Below are positions 16,906 to 25,582 of a stretch of DNA of 64,000 nucleotides, one piece after another. Made by a program: the position numbers and the translations under genes. Every line of letters starts with the position of its first letter. The first letter of the stretch is position 1. Below the pieces are notes generated by a model. It was not told the DNA's origin. It saw only the letters and a program-made list of their open reading frames with translations, and did not search any database. Origin of the DNA: LGRD01 sp031415135 (GTDB lineage Bacteria; Pseudomonadota; Gammaproteobacteria; Burkholderiales; Burkholderiaceae_C); assembly GCA_031415135.1 (NCBI GenBank), contig JANORB010000019.1, positions 14,253 to 78,252 of the forward strand, read 5' to 3'.

Positions 16906-17808
16906 ATGGATTCACTGCAGCTCAGCCTGGCCGCCATCGACAACTTCATCGATGCGCTGTGGATCGAAGACGGCTTGTCGGCCAACACGCTTGCGGCCTA
17001 TCGGCGCGACCTGACTCTGTACGCGCAGTGGCTTGCCGGTTCGGCGCGCCGCGAGCTGGACGCCAGCTCGGAAGTATCGCTGCGCGAGTACGCCGTGGCC
17101 CGGCATGCTGGCAGCAAGGCGACCAGCACGAATCGGCGCTTGAGCGTGTTCAGGCGCTACTTCCGCTGGGCGGTGCGCGAGCACAAGGTTTGCGCCGACC
17201 CGACGCTGAAATTGCTGGCCGCCAAGCAGCCATTGCGCGTGCCCAAGACGCTGAGCGAGGCGCAGGTCGAGACCTTGCTCGGCGCCCCCGACGTCGACAC
17301 CCCGCTCGGGCTGCGTGACCGCACCATGCTGGAGCTGATGTACGCCAGCGGCCTGCGGGTGAGCGAACTGGTGACGCTGAAAACGGTCCACCTCGGCTTG
17401 ACCGAAGGGGCGCTGCGGGTGACCGGCAAGGGCGCCAAGGAGCGCCTGGTGCCGTTCGGCGAAGAGGCGCATGCCTGGCTCGACCGCTACCTGGCGCGCG
17501 CGCGCGCGGTCATCCTGAAGGGCCAGTCCAGCGACGCCCTGTTCGTCACCGCCCGGGGCGGGCCGATGACGCGGCAAATGTTCTGGCGGCTCATCAAGCT
17601 GCACGCGTTGAAAGGCGGGGTTTTGGTCCCGTTGTCACCGCACACCTTGCGCCACGCGTTCGCCACCCATTTGCTCAACCATGGCGCCGACCTGCGCGCG
17701 GTGCAGATGCTGCTGGGGCATTCCGACATTTCGACCACCACGATCTACACCCACGTGGCGCGCGAGCGGCTGAAGCTGCTGCACGCGGCACACCACCCGC
17801 GGGCTTGA
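16906..17808 (+). CDS. xerD: Site-specific tyrosine recombinase XerD
   Basis: A 300-residue recombinase that acts with XerC at dif to resolve chromosome dimers. The N-terminal SAM-like core-binding domain covers about 1-90 and the catalytic domain about 110-295. The catalytic set is visible: Arg in YASGLRVSEL, Lys in GKGAKERLVPF, HTLRH, His in LLGHSDISTTT and the Tyr nucleophile in IYTHV. Overall it fits XerD better than XerC, by its length and LSPHTLRHAFATHLLNHGADLR. It follows a terminator, so it must have its own promoter close by, although I cannot assign one. It is convergent with the fumarase gene. Confidence 0.93.
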   Translation: MDSLQLSLAAIDNFIDALWIEDGLSANTLAAYRRDLTLYAQWLAGSARRELDASSEVSLREYAVARHAGSKATSTNRRLSVFRRYFRWAVREHKVCADPTLKLLAAKQPLRVPKTLSEAQVETLLGAPDVDTPLGLRDRTMLELMYASGLRVSELVTLKTVHLGLTEGALRVTGKGAKERLVPFGEEAHAWLDRYLARARAVILKGQSSDALFVTARGGPMTRQMFWRLIKLHALKGGVLVPLSPHTLRHAFATHLLNHGADLRAVQMLLGHSDISTTTIYTHVARERLKLLHAAHHPRA

Positions 17809-17816
17809 ACCCGCGG
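17797..17816. terminator. Bidirectional hairpin between xerD and fumarase
   Basis: CCGCGGG (17797-17803) and CCCGCGG (17810-17816) are exact inverted repeats with a 6-base loop, spanning the xerD stop codon in the short gap between two convergent genes. There is no T-run on either side, so termination by this hairpin alone is uncertain. Confidence 0.4.
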
Positions 17817-17832
17817 CCGCCATCGGCCGAAC

Positions 17833-19359
17833 TCAAACCACCGCGACTGGAATCCTGCCGATGCGCGCCTGCCACTCCTTTGGCCCGGTGGTGTGCACCG
17901 AGCTGCCTTCGGAGTCGACCGCCACGGTGACCGGCATGTCGGCGATCTCGAATTCGTAGATCGCTTCCATGCCCAGGTCGGCAAAGCCGACCACCGTGGA
18001 CTTCTTGATCGCACGCGACACCAGGTAGGCCGCACCACCCACCGCCATCAAATAGGCGCTCTTGTGCTTTTTGATCGCCTCGATGCCGGTGGGGCCGCGC
18101 TCGGCCTTGCCGATCATGCCGATCAGGCCGGTTTGCGCCAGCATCATCTCGGTGAACTTGTCCATGCGCGTGGCGGTGGTCGGGCCGGCCGGGCCGACGA
18201 CTTCGTCGCGCACCGGGTCGACCGGGCCGACGTAGTAGATGACCCGGTTGGTGAAGTCCACCGGCAGTTTTTCGCCTTTGGCGAGCATGTCCTGGATGCG
18301 CTTGTGCGCGGCGTCGCGGCCGGTCAGCATCTTGCCGCTGAGCAGCAAGGTGTCGCCGGGTTTCCAGCTCGCCACCTCGGCCTTGGTCAAGGTGTCGAGG
18401 TTGACCCGTTTCGACTTCACGTAGTCGGGCGTCCACTGCACATCGGGCCACAGGTCCAGGTTGGGAGGGTCGATGAACGCCGGGCCGCTGCCGTCGAGAA
18501 CGAAATGCGCGTGGCGTGTGGCGGCGCAGTTCGGGATCAGCGCCACTGGCTTGCTGGCGGCGTGGGTCGGGTACATCACGATCTTCACGTCCAGCACCGT
18601 CGTGAGCCCACCCAGGCCCTGCGCGCCGATGCCCAGCGCGTTGATCTTGTCGCACAGCTCGATGCGCAGTTCCTCGGTCTTGTTCCGCGGGCCACGGGCC
18701 TTCAGCTCGAACATGTCGATGGGCTCCATCAGGCTTTCCTTGGCCATCAACATGGCCTTCTCGGCCGTGCCGCCGATGCCGAGGCCCAGCATGCCCGGCG
18801 GGCACCAGCCGGCGCCCATGCTGGGCACGGTCTTCATGACCCAGTCGACCAGGCTGTCGCTCGGGTTGAGCATCACGAACTTGCTTTTGTTCTCGCTGCC
18901 GCCGCCCTTGGCGGCGACCTGCACATCCACCGTGGCGCCGGGCACCACGGTCATGTGCACCACCGCCGGGGTGTTGTCCCTGGTGTTCTTGCGCTCGAAA
19001 TGCGGGTCGGCCACGATCGAGGCGCGCAGCGTGTTGTCGGGGTTGTTGTAGCCCTGGCGCACACCCTCGTTGATGGCGTCTTCGATGCTGCCGGTGAAGC
19101 CGCTCCAGCGCACGTCCATGCCGATCTTGAGGAACACGTTGACGATGCCGGTGTCCTGGCAGATCGGCCGCTTGCCTTCGGCGCACATCTTCGAGTTGGT
19201 CAGGATCTGCGCGATGGCGTCTTTCGCGGCCGGGCTCTGCTCGCCTTCGTAGGCGCGCGCCAGGTGCTGGATGTAGTCGGCGGGGTGGTAGTACGAGATG
19301 TACTGCAGCGCGCCGGCGACGCTCTCGACGAGGTCGGCGTAGCGAATCGTGGTGGTCAT
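17833..19359 (-). CDS. Class I fumarate hydratase (iron-sulfur, FumA type)
   Basis: A 508-residue 4Fe-4S fumarase converting fumarate and L-malate in the TCA cycle. The N-terminal alpha part runs to about residue 280 and the C-terminal beta part follows in the same chain, as in FumA/FumB. Likely cluster cysteines are in the PICQDTG loop (about 75), in ELCDKIN (about 225) and in NCAATRH (about 300). The start at ATG 19359 gives MTTTIRYADLVESVAGALQ. It is divergent from nhaA with 54 bases between starts and convergent with xerD. The oxygen-sensitive cluster links it functionally, though not physically, to the isc operon in this window. Confidence 0.93.
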   Translation of the reverse strand: MTTTIRYADLVESVAGALQYISYYHPADYIQHLARAYEGEQSPAAKDAIAQILTNSKMCAEGKRPICQDTGIVNVFLKIGMDVRWSGFTGSIEDAINEGVRQGYNNPDNTLRASIVADPHFERKNTRDNTPAVVHMTVVPGATVDVQVAAKGGGSENKSKFVMLNPSDSLVDWVMKTVPSMGAGWCPPGMLGLGIGGTAEKAMLMAKESLMEPIDMFELKARGPRNKTEELRIELCDKINALGIGAQGLGGLTTVLDVKIVMYPTHAASKPVALIPNCAATRHAHFVLDGSGPAFIDPPNLDLWPDVQWTPDYVKSKRVNLDTLTKAEVASWKPGDTLLLSGKMLTGRDAAHKRIQDMLAKGEKLPVDFTNRVIYYVGPVDPVRDEVVGPAGPTTATRMDKFTEMMLAQTGLIGMIGKAERGPTGIEAIKKHKSAYLMAVGGAAYLVSRAIKKSTVVGFADLGMEAIYEFEIADMPVTVAVDSEGSSVHTTGPKEWQARIGRIPVAVV

Positions 19360-19413
19360 GGGGGTTTGCTCGTTGACAATGCCTTCCAATTTTACTGAAC
19401 CCGAGGGCACACC

Positions 19414-20589
19414 GTGATCGGCAGCATCAAGCGCTTCATCGCCTCCGAGTCCGCCGGAGGCATCGTGCTCGCGATCGCGGCCGTGGTCGCGCTGGTCGTC
19501 AGCAACTCGTCGCTTGCGCCGTTGTACCGTCAGTTCGTCGAGATGCGCGGGGAGCTGCGTTTCGGCGAATGGCTGGTGCTCTCGAAGCCGCTGCTGCTGT
19601 GGGTCAACGACCTGTGGATGGCGGTGTTCTTCTTCCTCGTTGGCCTGGAGATCAAGCGCGAGGTGCTGGCCGGCGAGCTGGCGTCGGTGAAACAGGCCTC
19701 CCTGCCGGCTGCGGCCGCACTCGGCGGCATGGTGGTGCCGGCACTGATCTACGTGGCGCTGAACCACGCCGACCCGGTGGCGCTGCGCGGCTGGGCGATC
19801 CCGACCGCGACCGACATCGCGTTCGCGCTCGGCATCCTGATGCTGCTCGGCCCGCGCGTGCCGGCCTCGCTGAAGGTGTTTCTCACCGCGGTCGCGATCA
19901 TCGACGACCTGGGCGCGATCCTCGTGATCGCGGCGTTCTACACCGTGAAGCTGTCGATGCCGATGCTGGCGGCGGCCGGCGCCGGCATCGTCGTGCTGGT
20001 GCTGCTGAACCGCGCCGGCGTCACGAGCATTGGGCCGTATGCGGTCGTCGGCCTGGTGGTGTGGGTCTGCGTGCTCAAGTCGGGTGTGCACGCGACGCTG
20101 GCCGGCGTCGTCACGGCGATGGCGATTCCGCTGCGCGACCGCCACGACGGCTCGCCGCTAGAGACAGCCGAGCACGCGCTCCACCCCTGGGTCGCATTCG
20201 CGGTGCTGCCGATGTTCGCGTTCGTCAACGCGGGCGTCTCGCTGCAGGGCGTATCGCTCGGCACGCTGGCCCAGGGCGTGCCGCTGGGCATCGCGCTCGG
20301 GCTGGTGCTGGGCAAGGCCGTCGGCGTCTTCGGGGCCGCGTGGCTGCTGATGCGCATCACCGGTGCCGGCCTGCCCGAAGGCGCGGGCATGCGCCAGTTC
20401 TTCGGCGTGTGCGTGCTGTGCGGCATCGGCTTCACGATGAGCCTGTTCATCGGCAGCCTGGCCTTCGAGGGGCAGGCCGCAGAATTCGAAACCCAGCTCA
20501 AGCTGGGCGTGCTCGGCGGCTCGTTGCTGTCGGCGCTGCTCGGGGTGGGTCTGCTGATGGGCGCGCCGCGGGCGGTGGCGGCTCAATGA
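19414..20589 (+). CDS. nhaA: Na+/H+ antiporter NhaA
   Basis: A 391-residue inner-membrane antiporter that exports Na+ or Li+ in exchange for protons. It starts with GTG 19414 (IGSIKRFIASESAGGIVLAI follows), supported by GAGG just upstream. About 12 membrane segments are visible. The two essential aspartates appear in AVAIIDDLGAI, and the PTATDIAFALG and GVHATLAGV segments are family hallmarks. It is divergent from fumarase, and its 3' end overlaps that of the convergent UPF0114 gene by 7 bases. Confidence 0.94.
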   Translation: MIGSIKRFIASESAGGIVLAIAAVVALVVSNSSLAPLYRQFVEMRGELRFGEWLVLSKPLLLWVNDLWMAVFFFLVGLEIKREVLAGELASVKQASLPAAAALGGMVVPALIYVALNHADPVALRGWAIPTATDIAFALGILMLLGPRVPASLKVFLTAVAIIDDLGAILVIAAFYTVKLSMPMLAAAGAGIVVLVLLNRAGVTSIGPYAVVGLVVWVCVLKSGVHATLAGVVTAMAIPLRDRHDGSPLETAEHALHPWVAFAVLPMFAFVNAGVSLQGVSLGTLAQGVPLGIALGLVLGKAVGVFGAAWLLMRITGAGLPEGAGMRQFFGVCVLCGIGFTMSLFIGSLAFEGQAAEFETQLKLGVLGGSLLSALLGVGLLMGAPRAVAAQ

Positions 20590-21275
20590 GCCGGATAAGC
20601 ACCGCTGCCGTCGGCCTTGGGCGGCGGGGCGCCGTGGGCCATCAGCTTGTCGGTGTAGGCAATGGCCACGGCCGACAGCAGGAAAGTGATGTGGATGACG
20701 GTCTGCCACAGCAAGACTTTCTCGCTGTAGTTCTCGGCATTGATGAAGGTCTTGAGCAGGTGGATCGAGCTGATGCCGATGATGGCGGTGGCCAGCTTCA
20801 CTTTCAGCACCGAGGCATTCACATGGCTGAGCCACTCCGGCTGGTCGGGATGGCCTTCCAGGTTCATCCTCGACACAAAGGTTTCGTAGCCGCCGACAAT
20901 GACCATGATGAGCAGGTTGGAGATCATCACCACATCGATCAGGCCAAGTACCACTAACATGATGATGGTTTCATTGAGCTTGGGCAAGCCGCCGCCGAAG
21001 TCGCCCTTGTAACCTATGCTTTTGATCAAGATGTCGAGTGCATTCTTGTCGCCGAAAACGGCTTCGATCAGATGCACGAGTTCGACCCAGAAATGGAAAA
21101 CGTAGACGCACTGCGCCAGGATCAGCCCCAGGTAGAGTGGCAATTGCAGCCATCGGCTCATGAAGATGAAATTCGGAATCGGGCGCAACTGGACCTTGGC
21201 TGGGTCGGGGATCTGGGGCATTGGCAGGGCTTTCAGGGTGGGTCCGATGGTCGGAAATTGTAGTTGGCGCACCAT
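20583..21275 (-). CDS. UPF0114 (YqhA/TIGR00645) family membrane protein
   Basis: A 230-residue integral membrane protein starting at ATG 21275 (MVRQLQFPTIGPTLKALP). The YqhA-like core begins around residue 33 (PIPNFIFMSRWLQLPLYLGL) and has membrane segments near 45-70, 108-135, 165-185 and 195-215. It is longer than E. coli YqhA (about 164) at both ends. The biochemical role of the family is unknown. The stop TGA (20583-20585) overlaps the nhaA 3' end in convergent orientation. It is divergent from acs, with 115 bases between start codons. Confidence 0.85.
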   Translation of the reverse strand: MVRQLQFPTIGPTLKALPMPQIPDPAKVQLRPIPNFIFMSRWLQLPLYLGLILAQCVYVFHFWVELVHLIEAVFGDKNALDILIKSIGYKGDFGGGLPKLNETIIMLVVLGLIDVVMISNLLIMVIVGGYETFVSRMNLEGHPDQPEWLSHVNASVLKVKLATAIIGISSIHLLKTFINAENYSEKVLLWQTVIHITFLLSAVAIAYTDKLMAHGAPPPKADGSGAYPAH

Positions 21276-21390
21276 GACAGCAGTGCGGCCCGGTTCGCGC
21301 GCCCTTCGAGTAAGCCCTTCGTAAGAGCCAGTGCCTAAGGTGCTGTGCAGTGTGACTTGTCGAATCAACAGAACCACGCAGGAGACGCCC

Positions 21391-23361
21391 ATGACCACCA
21401 CAGCCACCCCCACCTACCTGCCTCCCGAGGCCCTGGCGAAGAACGCCCATGTGTCCGGCATGGCTGCATACAACGCGCTGTGCGCCGAGGCCGAAGCCGA
21501 CTACGAAGGCTACTGGGCCCGTCTGGCGCGTGAGTTCGTGACCTGGAAAACGCCGTTCACCAAGGGGCTGGACGACAGCGCGGCGCCGTTCTTCAAGTGG
21601 TTCGAAGACGGCACCTTGAACGTGTCCTACAACTGCCTGGACAAGCAGGTCGAGGCGGGTCTGGGCAACAAGGTCGCCATCATCTTCGAGGCCGACGACG
21701 GCAAGGTCACCAAGGTCACCTACAGCGAATTGCTGGAGCGCACTTGCAAACTGGCCAATGCGCTGAAGGCCAGCGGTGTCAAAAAGGGCGACCGTGTCGT
21801 CATCTACATGTCGATGTCGATCGAGGGCGTGGTGGCCATGCAGGCCTGTGCGCGCATCGGCGCCACGCATTCCGTGGTGTTCGGCGGTTTCTCGGCGCAG
21901 AGCCTGCGCGACCGGATCGAAGATGCCGGTGCGGTGATGGTCATCACGGCCGACGAGCAGGCCCGCGGCGGCAAGCAGTTGCCGCTCAAGGCCATCGTCG
22001 ACGAGGCGCTGGCGCTGGGCGGCTGCGACAGCATCAGATCAGTCATCGTGTATCAGCGCACCGGCGGCAAGGTGGCTTTCGATGCCAGCCGCGACCACTG
22101 GATGCATGAAATCACCGCGTCGCAGCCCGCCACCTGCGAGCCTGAATGGGTGGGTGCCGAGCACCCGCTGTTCCTGCTGTACACGTCGGGCTCCACCGGC
22201 AAGCCCAAGGGCGTGCAGCATTCGACCGGCGGCTACCTGCTGCACGCGGCGCTGACGACCAAGTGGACCTTTGACCTGAAACCCGACGACGTGTTCTGGT
22301 GCACCGCCGACATTGGCTGGGTCACCGGCCACACCTACATCGCCTACGGTCCGCTGGCGCTGGGCGGCACCGAGATCGTGTTCGAAGGCGTTCCCACGTA
22401 CCCTGACGCCGGCCGCTTCTGGAAGATGATCCAGGACCACAAGGTCAGCATTTTCTACACCGCGCCGACGGCGATCCGCTCGCTCATCAAGGCCGCAGAA
22501 GGCAATGCCGCCGCGCACCCCGACCGCTACGACCTGACGTCGCTGCGCATCCTCGGTTCGGTGGGCGAGCCCATCAACCCGGCGGCGTGGGAGTGGTATC
22601 ACAAGCACATCGGCGGTGGGCGCTGCCCGATCGTCGACACCTTCTGGCAGACCGAGACGGGTGGTCACATGATCACGCCGTTGCCGGGCGCCACGCCGCT
22701 GGTGCCGGGGTCGTGCACGCTGCCGTTCCCGGGCATCATGGCCGCGGTGGTGGACGAAACCGGCAAGGACGTGCCGTGGGGGCAGGGCGGCATTCTGGTG
22801 GTCAAGAAGCCGTGGCCCAGCATGATCCGCAACATCTATGGCGACCCGGAGCGCTTCAAGAAGAGTTACTACCCGGAAGACTTCAAGGGCAAGTACTACC
22901 TGGCCGGCGACGGCGCCATCCGCGACCAGAAAACCGGCTACTTCACGATCACCGGCCGCATCGATGACGTTCTGAATGTCAGCGGCCACCGCATGGGCAC
23001 GATGGAAATCGAGTCGGCCCTGGTATCGCACACCGAATTGGTGGCCGAGGCCGCGGTGGTCGGCCGGCCCGACGAGACCACCGGCGAAGCGATCTGCGCC
23101 TTCGTGGTGCTCAAGCGCGCCCGGCCCACCGGCGAAGAGGCCAAGCGAATCGCCAAGGAGTTGCGCGACTGGGTGGGCAAGGAGATCGGCCCGATCGCCA
23201 AGCCGAAGGACATTCGTTTTGGCGACAACCTGCCCAAGACCCGCTCGGGCAAGATCATGCGCAGGCTGCTGCGTTCGGTGGCCAAGGGCGAGGCCATCAC
23301 GCAAGACACGTCGACCCTGGAGAACCCGGCCATCCTGGATCAATTGGCCGAGAAGAACTGA
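21391..23361 (+). CDS. acs: Acetyl-CoA synthetase
   Basis: A 656-residue AMP-forming acetate:CoA ligase. ATG 21391 (MTTTATPTYLPPEALAKNA) is preceded by the ribosome site GCAGGAGA; the open frame upstream of it lacks similarity. The adenylation P-loop LYTSGSTGKPKGVQHSTGG, the GRIDDVLNVSGHRMGT hinge and the C-terminal TRSGKIMRRLLR with the regulatory acetylation lysine are all present. It activates scavenged acetate for the TCA or glyoxylate routes and PHA synthesis, which fits the nearby PHA depolymerase and fumarase. It is convergent with the RnfB-like gene, 9 bases apart. Confidence 0.95.
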   Translation: MTTTATPTYLPPEALAKNAHVSGMAAYNALCAEAEADYEGYWARLAREFVTWKTPFTKGLDDSAAPFFKWFEDGTLNVSYNCLDKQVEAGLGNKVAIIFEADDGKVTKVTYSELLERTCKLANALKASGVKKGDRVVIYMSMSIEGVVAMQACARIGATHSVVFGGFSAQSLRDRIEDAGAVMVITADEQARGGKQLPLKAIVDEALALGGCDSIRSVIVYQRTGGKVAFDASRDHWMHEITASQPATCEPEWVGAEHPLFLLYTSGSTGKPKGVQHSTGGYLLHAALTTKWTFDLKPDDVFWCTADIGWVTGHTYIAYGPLALGGTEIVFEGVPTYPDAGRFWKMIQDHKVSIFYTAPTAIRSLIKAAEGNAAAHPDRYDLTSLRILGSVGEPINPAAWEWYHKHIGGGRCPIVDTFWQTETGGHMITPLPGATPLVPGSCTLPFPGIMAAVVDETGKDVPWGQGGILVVKKPWPSMIRNIYGDPERFKKSYYPEDFKGKYYLAGDGAIRDQKTGYFTITGRIDDVLNVSGHRMGTMEIESALVSHTELVAEAAVVGRPDETTGEAICAFVVLKRARPTGEEAKRIAKELRDWVGKEIGPIAKPKDIRFGDNLPKTRSGKIMRRLLRSVAKGEAITQDTSTLENPAILDQLAEKN

Positions 23362-23370
23362 CAACCTGAG

Positions 23371-24012
23371 TCAGCGCGGGCGGTTGGACCGGGCGCGCGC
23401 CAGCGCGGCTTCGATAACCGCGTGTCTCTGGTCGGGTTCGGCCGGGTCGCTGGTCCCGGGCGCGGCTTTTGTCTGGCCCGCCAGGCGGGCGTCGCGCTCG
23501 GTCCTGTCGCGATCGAGGCGGAACTGGTGAAAACCGTAGCGCTCGCGCGACTCTGACGCCTGCGCAGCGCTCCACGCCGCCCATCCGGTGTCGTCGCCGG
23601 TGACGGTGACCATCGCGATGCAGTCCACCGGGCAGACCGGCAGGCACAGATCACAACCGGTGCAGGCATCATGGATGACGGTGTGCATCAGCTTGGGCCC
23701 GCCGACGATGCAGTCCACCGGGCAGGCCTTGATGCACAAGGTGCAGCCGATGCACCAGGCTTCATCGATCACCGCCAGGCGGCGCGGCCCCTCGACGCCA
23801 TGCGCCGGGTTCAACGCGACGATGGGATGGCCGGTGATTGCAGCCAGCCGGGCGACGCCCTGTTGGCCGCCTGGCGGGCATTGATTGATGCCGGCTTCGC
23901 GGTTCGCGATCGCGCGTGCATAGGCGCTGCAATCGGCATAGCCGCAGCGTGTGCACTGCGTTTGCGGCAGCGCGTCGTTGATCCGGTCGGCCAGCCGGGC
24001 GGTTGAAATCAC
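23371..24012 (-). CDS. RnfB/RsxB-like electron transport protein without the rest of Rnf
   Basis: A 213-residue iron-sulfur protein starting at GTG 24012 (ISTARLADRINDALPQTQ follows). The N-terminal 4Fe-4S domain carries TQCTRCGYADCSAYARAI and NQCPPGG. A double ferredoxin domain follows with CIGCTLCIKACPVDCIVG and CTGCDLCLPVCPVDCIAM. The hydrophobic N-terminal anchor of true RnfB is absent, so the protein is probably soluble. A charged tail follows the clusters. No other rnf genes are adjacent. It starts 10 bases after the phaZ stop, so the two are probably cotranscribed. Its electron partner is unknown. Confidence 0.85.
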   Translation of the reverse strand: MISTARLADRINDALPQTQCTRCGYADCSAYARAIANREAGINQCPPGGQQGVARLAAITGHPIVALNPAHGVEGPRRLAVIDEAWCIGCTLCIKACPVDCIVGGPKLMHTVIHDACTGCDLCLPVCPVDCIAMVTVTGDDTGWAAWSAAQASESRERYGFHQFRLDRDRTERDARLAGQTKAAPGTSDPAEPDQRHAVIEAALARARSNRPR

Positions 24013-24022
24013 CGCCCGATTA

Positions 24023-25375
24023 TCACGTTGCCCTGCGTGCACCGGCCTTCTTGAGCGCAACCGACGCCTGGGGTGCGGCGGCCTTGCGGGCAGCGGCGCG
24101 CTTGCGCGGCGCCTGGTCCTGCGATCTCTCGCCGCTGGCCTGGTGGGTGGCAATGAAGTTGCGCACCTGCGGGTAGATCTCTTCGCGCCAACGCCGGCCG
24201 GAGAAGATGCCGTAGTGGCCTGCGCCGACCGCGTCGTAGTGGAACTGGCGTGGCTTGGGAATGCCGGTGCACAGGTCGTGCGCCGCGCGTGTTTGTCCGG
24301 CGCCGGAAATGTCGTCGAGCTCGCCCTCGATGGTCAGCAGCGCGGGGCCTGTGATGTCTTGCGGCCGGACCAGGTTGCCGCGAACCACCCACGTGCCGTT
24401 GACCAGCGCAAAGTCCTGAAACACGGTCTTGATGGTGTCGAGGTAGTACTCGGCCGGCATGTCCAGCACGGCGTTGTACTCGTCGTAGAAGTCGCGGTGG
24501 AAGTCGGCGTTGTCACCGTCTCCGCGCACCAGGTCCAGAAAGTAGTCGTAGTGCGACTTCATGTGGCGGTCCGGATTCATCGCGATGAACCCCGCGTGCT
24601 GCATGAACCCGGGATAGACCCGCCGCCCGCTGCCGGGGTAGTTGACCGGCACGCGGTAGATCACGTTGTGCTCGAACCACGAGTGGCTCTTGTTCATGGC
24701 CAGGTTGTTCACGGCCGTGGGGCTCTTGCGGGCGTCGATCGGCCCACCCATCATGGTCATGGTGCGCGGCGTGGCTTCGCCGGCGCTTGCCATCAAGGAG
24801 ATCGCCGCCAGCACGGGCACCGTGGGTTGGCATACCGAGATCACGTTGACCTCCGGGCCGACGTGGCGAATGAACTCCTGCACGTAGCTCACATAGTCGT
24901 CGAGGTGGAACGGGCCCCCCTCGGCCGGGACCATGCGCGCGTCGGTCCAGTCGGTGATGAAGACCTTGTGGTCCTTCAGCAGTTCACGAACGGTCTCGCG
25001 CAACAGCGTCGAGTGGTGGCCCGACAGCGGTGCCACGACCAGCACGGTGGGCTGATCCTTCATGCGCGACAGCATCGGCAGGTTGTCGCTGAAGCGCTTG
25101 AAGCGCAACAGCCTGCAAAACGGCTTGGTCACCGCCGTTTGTTGCTGAACGGCGACGTCCACGCCGTCGATGCTGACCGAGGTGATGTTGAATTCGGGCT
25201 TCTCGTATTCCTTGGCCAGCCTGTGCATCAGGTCCAGGCCAGCCGACACGCGCTGCGCCATCGGCGTGTGCGTGAACAGCGACAGCGGGTGGTTGTAGAG
25301 CTTGGACGACGCGCTGGCGAATTCAGCAAAGGGGCTGAGCAGGGCTCGCTGGGATTCATACAACTGGTACAGCAT
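24023..25375 (-). CDS. phaZ: Intracellular polyhydroxyalkanoate depolymerase
   Basis: A 450-residue PhaZ1-type enzyme that mobilises stored poly-3-hydroxybutyrate. It starts at ATG 25375 (MLYQLYESQRALLSPFAEFA). The nucleophile is a cysteine in place of the usual lipase-box serine, Cys182 in VISVCQPTVPV, as in the Ralstonia enzyme. The C-terminal Asp and His regions are in TIEGELDDISGAGQT and GAGHYGIFSGRRW. The last 35 residues are Lys/Ala/Arg-rich, resembling tails that contact granules or DNA. The upstream gap carries a TGCAGTGCA element that may bind PhaR. Confidence 0.93.
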   Translation of the reverse strand: MLYQLYESQRALLSPFAEFASASSKLYNHPLSLFTHTPMAQRVSAGLDLMHRLAKEYEKPEFNITSVSIDGVDVAVQQQTAVTKPFCRLLRFKRFSDNLPMLSRMKDQPTVLVVAPLSGHHSTLLRETVRELLKDHKVFITDWTDARMVPAEGGPFHLDDYVSYVQEFIRHVGPEVNVISVCQPTVPVLAAISLMASAGEATPRTMTMMGGPIDARKSPTAVNNLAMNKSHSWFEHNVIYRVPVNYPGSGRRVYPGFMQHAGFIAMNPDRHMKSHYDYFLDLVRGDGDNADFHRDFYDEYNAVLDMPAEYYLDTIKTVFQDFALVNGTWVVRGNLVRPQDITGPALLTIEGELDDISGAGQTRAAHDLCTGIPKPRQFHYDAVGAGHYGIFSGRRWREEIYPQVRNFIATHQASGERSQDQAPRKRAAARKAAAPQASVALKKAGARRAT

Positions 25376-25582
25376 GGCGTCGGCCTTTGGTTTCTGACAC
25401 TTTCAATGGCGAGCTTCGAGGCGGATCGGCGTTCGAAGCGGTAAATTTTGTGCAGTGCAGCATTCTACGAACAATAACAACATCCTGCACGTGTCATTCC
25501 AGGGGCGGTAACCCAAAAACAGCGTTGAACCAGGCCCAGTCCTGGTTTCATGACCCGGCAGGGCGGGCACGGTGAAGGCGAT
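25376..25582. other. 207-base gap between tyrB and phaZ
   Basis: No gene is seen. Besides the possible PhaR site (25450-25463), it contains AACCAGG (25528-25534) and CCTGGTT (25541-25547), an inverted repeat just beyond the tyrB stop that may help end the minus-strand tyrB transcript. On that strand the next T-run is about 10 bases further on, so it is weak. The stretch is richer in A and T than its neighbours. Confidence 0.5.
25450..25463. promoter_or_regulatory. Candidate PhaR-type operator upstream of phaZ
   Basis: On the phaZ strand the sequence reads TGCTGCACTGCAC, close to the CTGC-N3-GCAG type of element reported for the PHA regulator PhaR (recalled from the literature). It lies about 75 bases before the phaZ start codon. 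Assignment rests on motif resemblance and position only. Confidence 0.35.
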
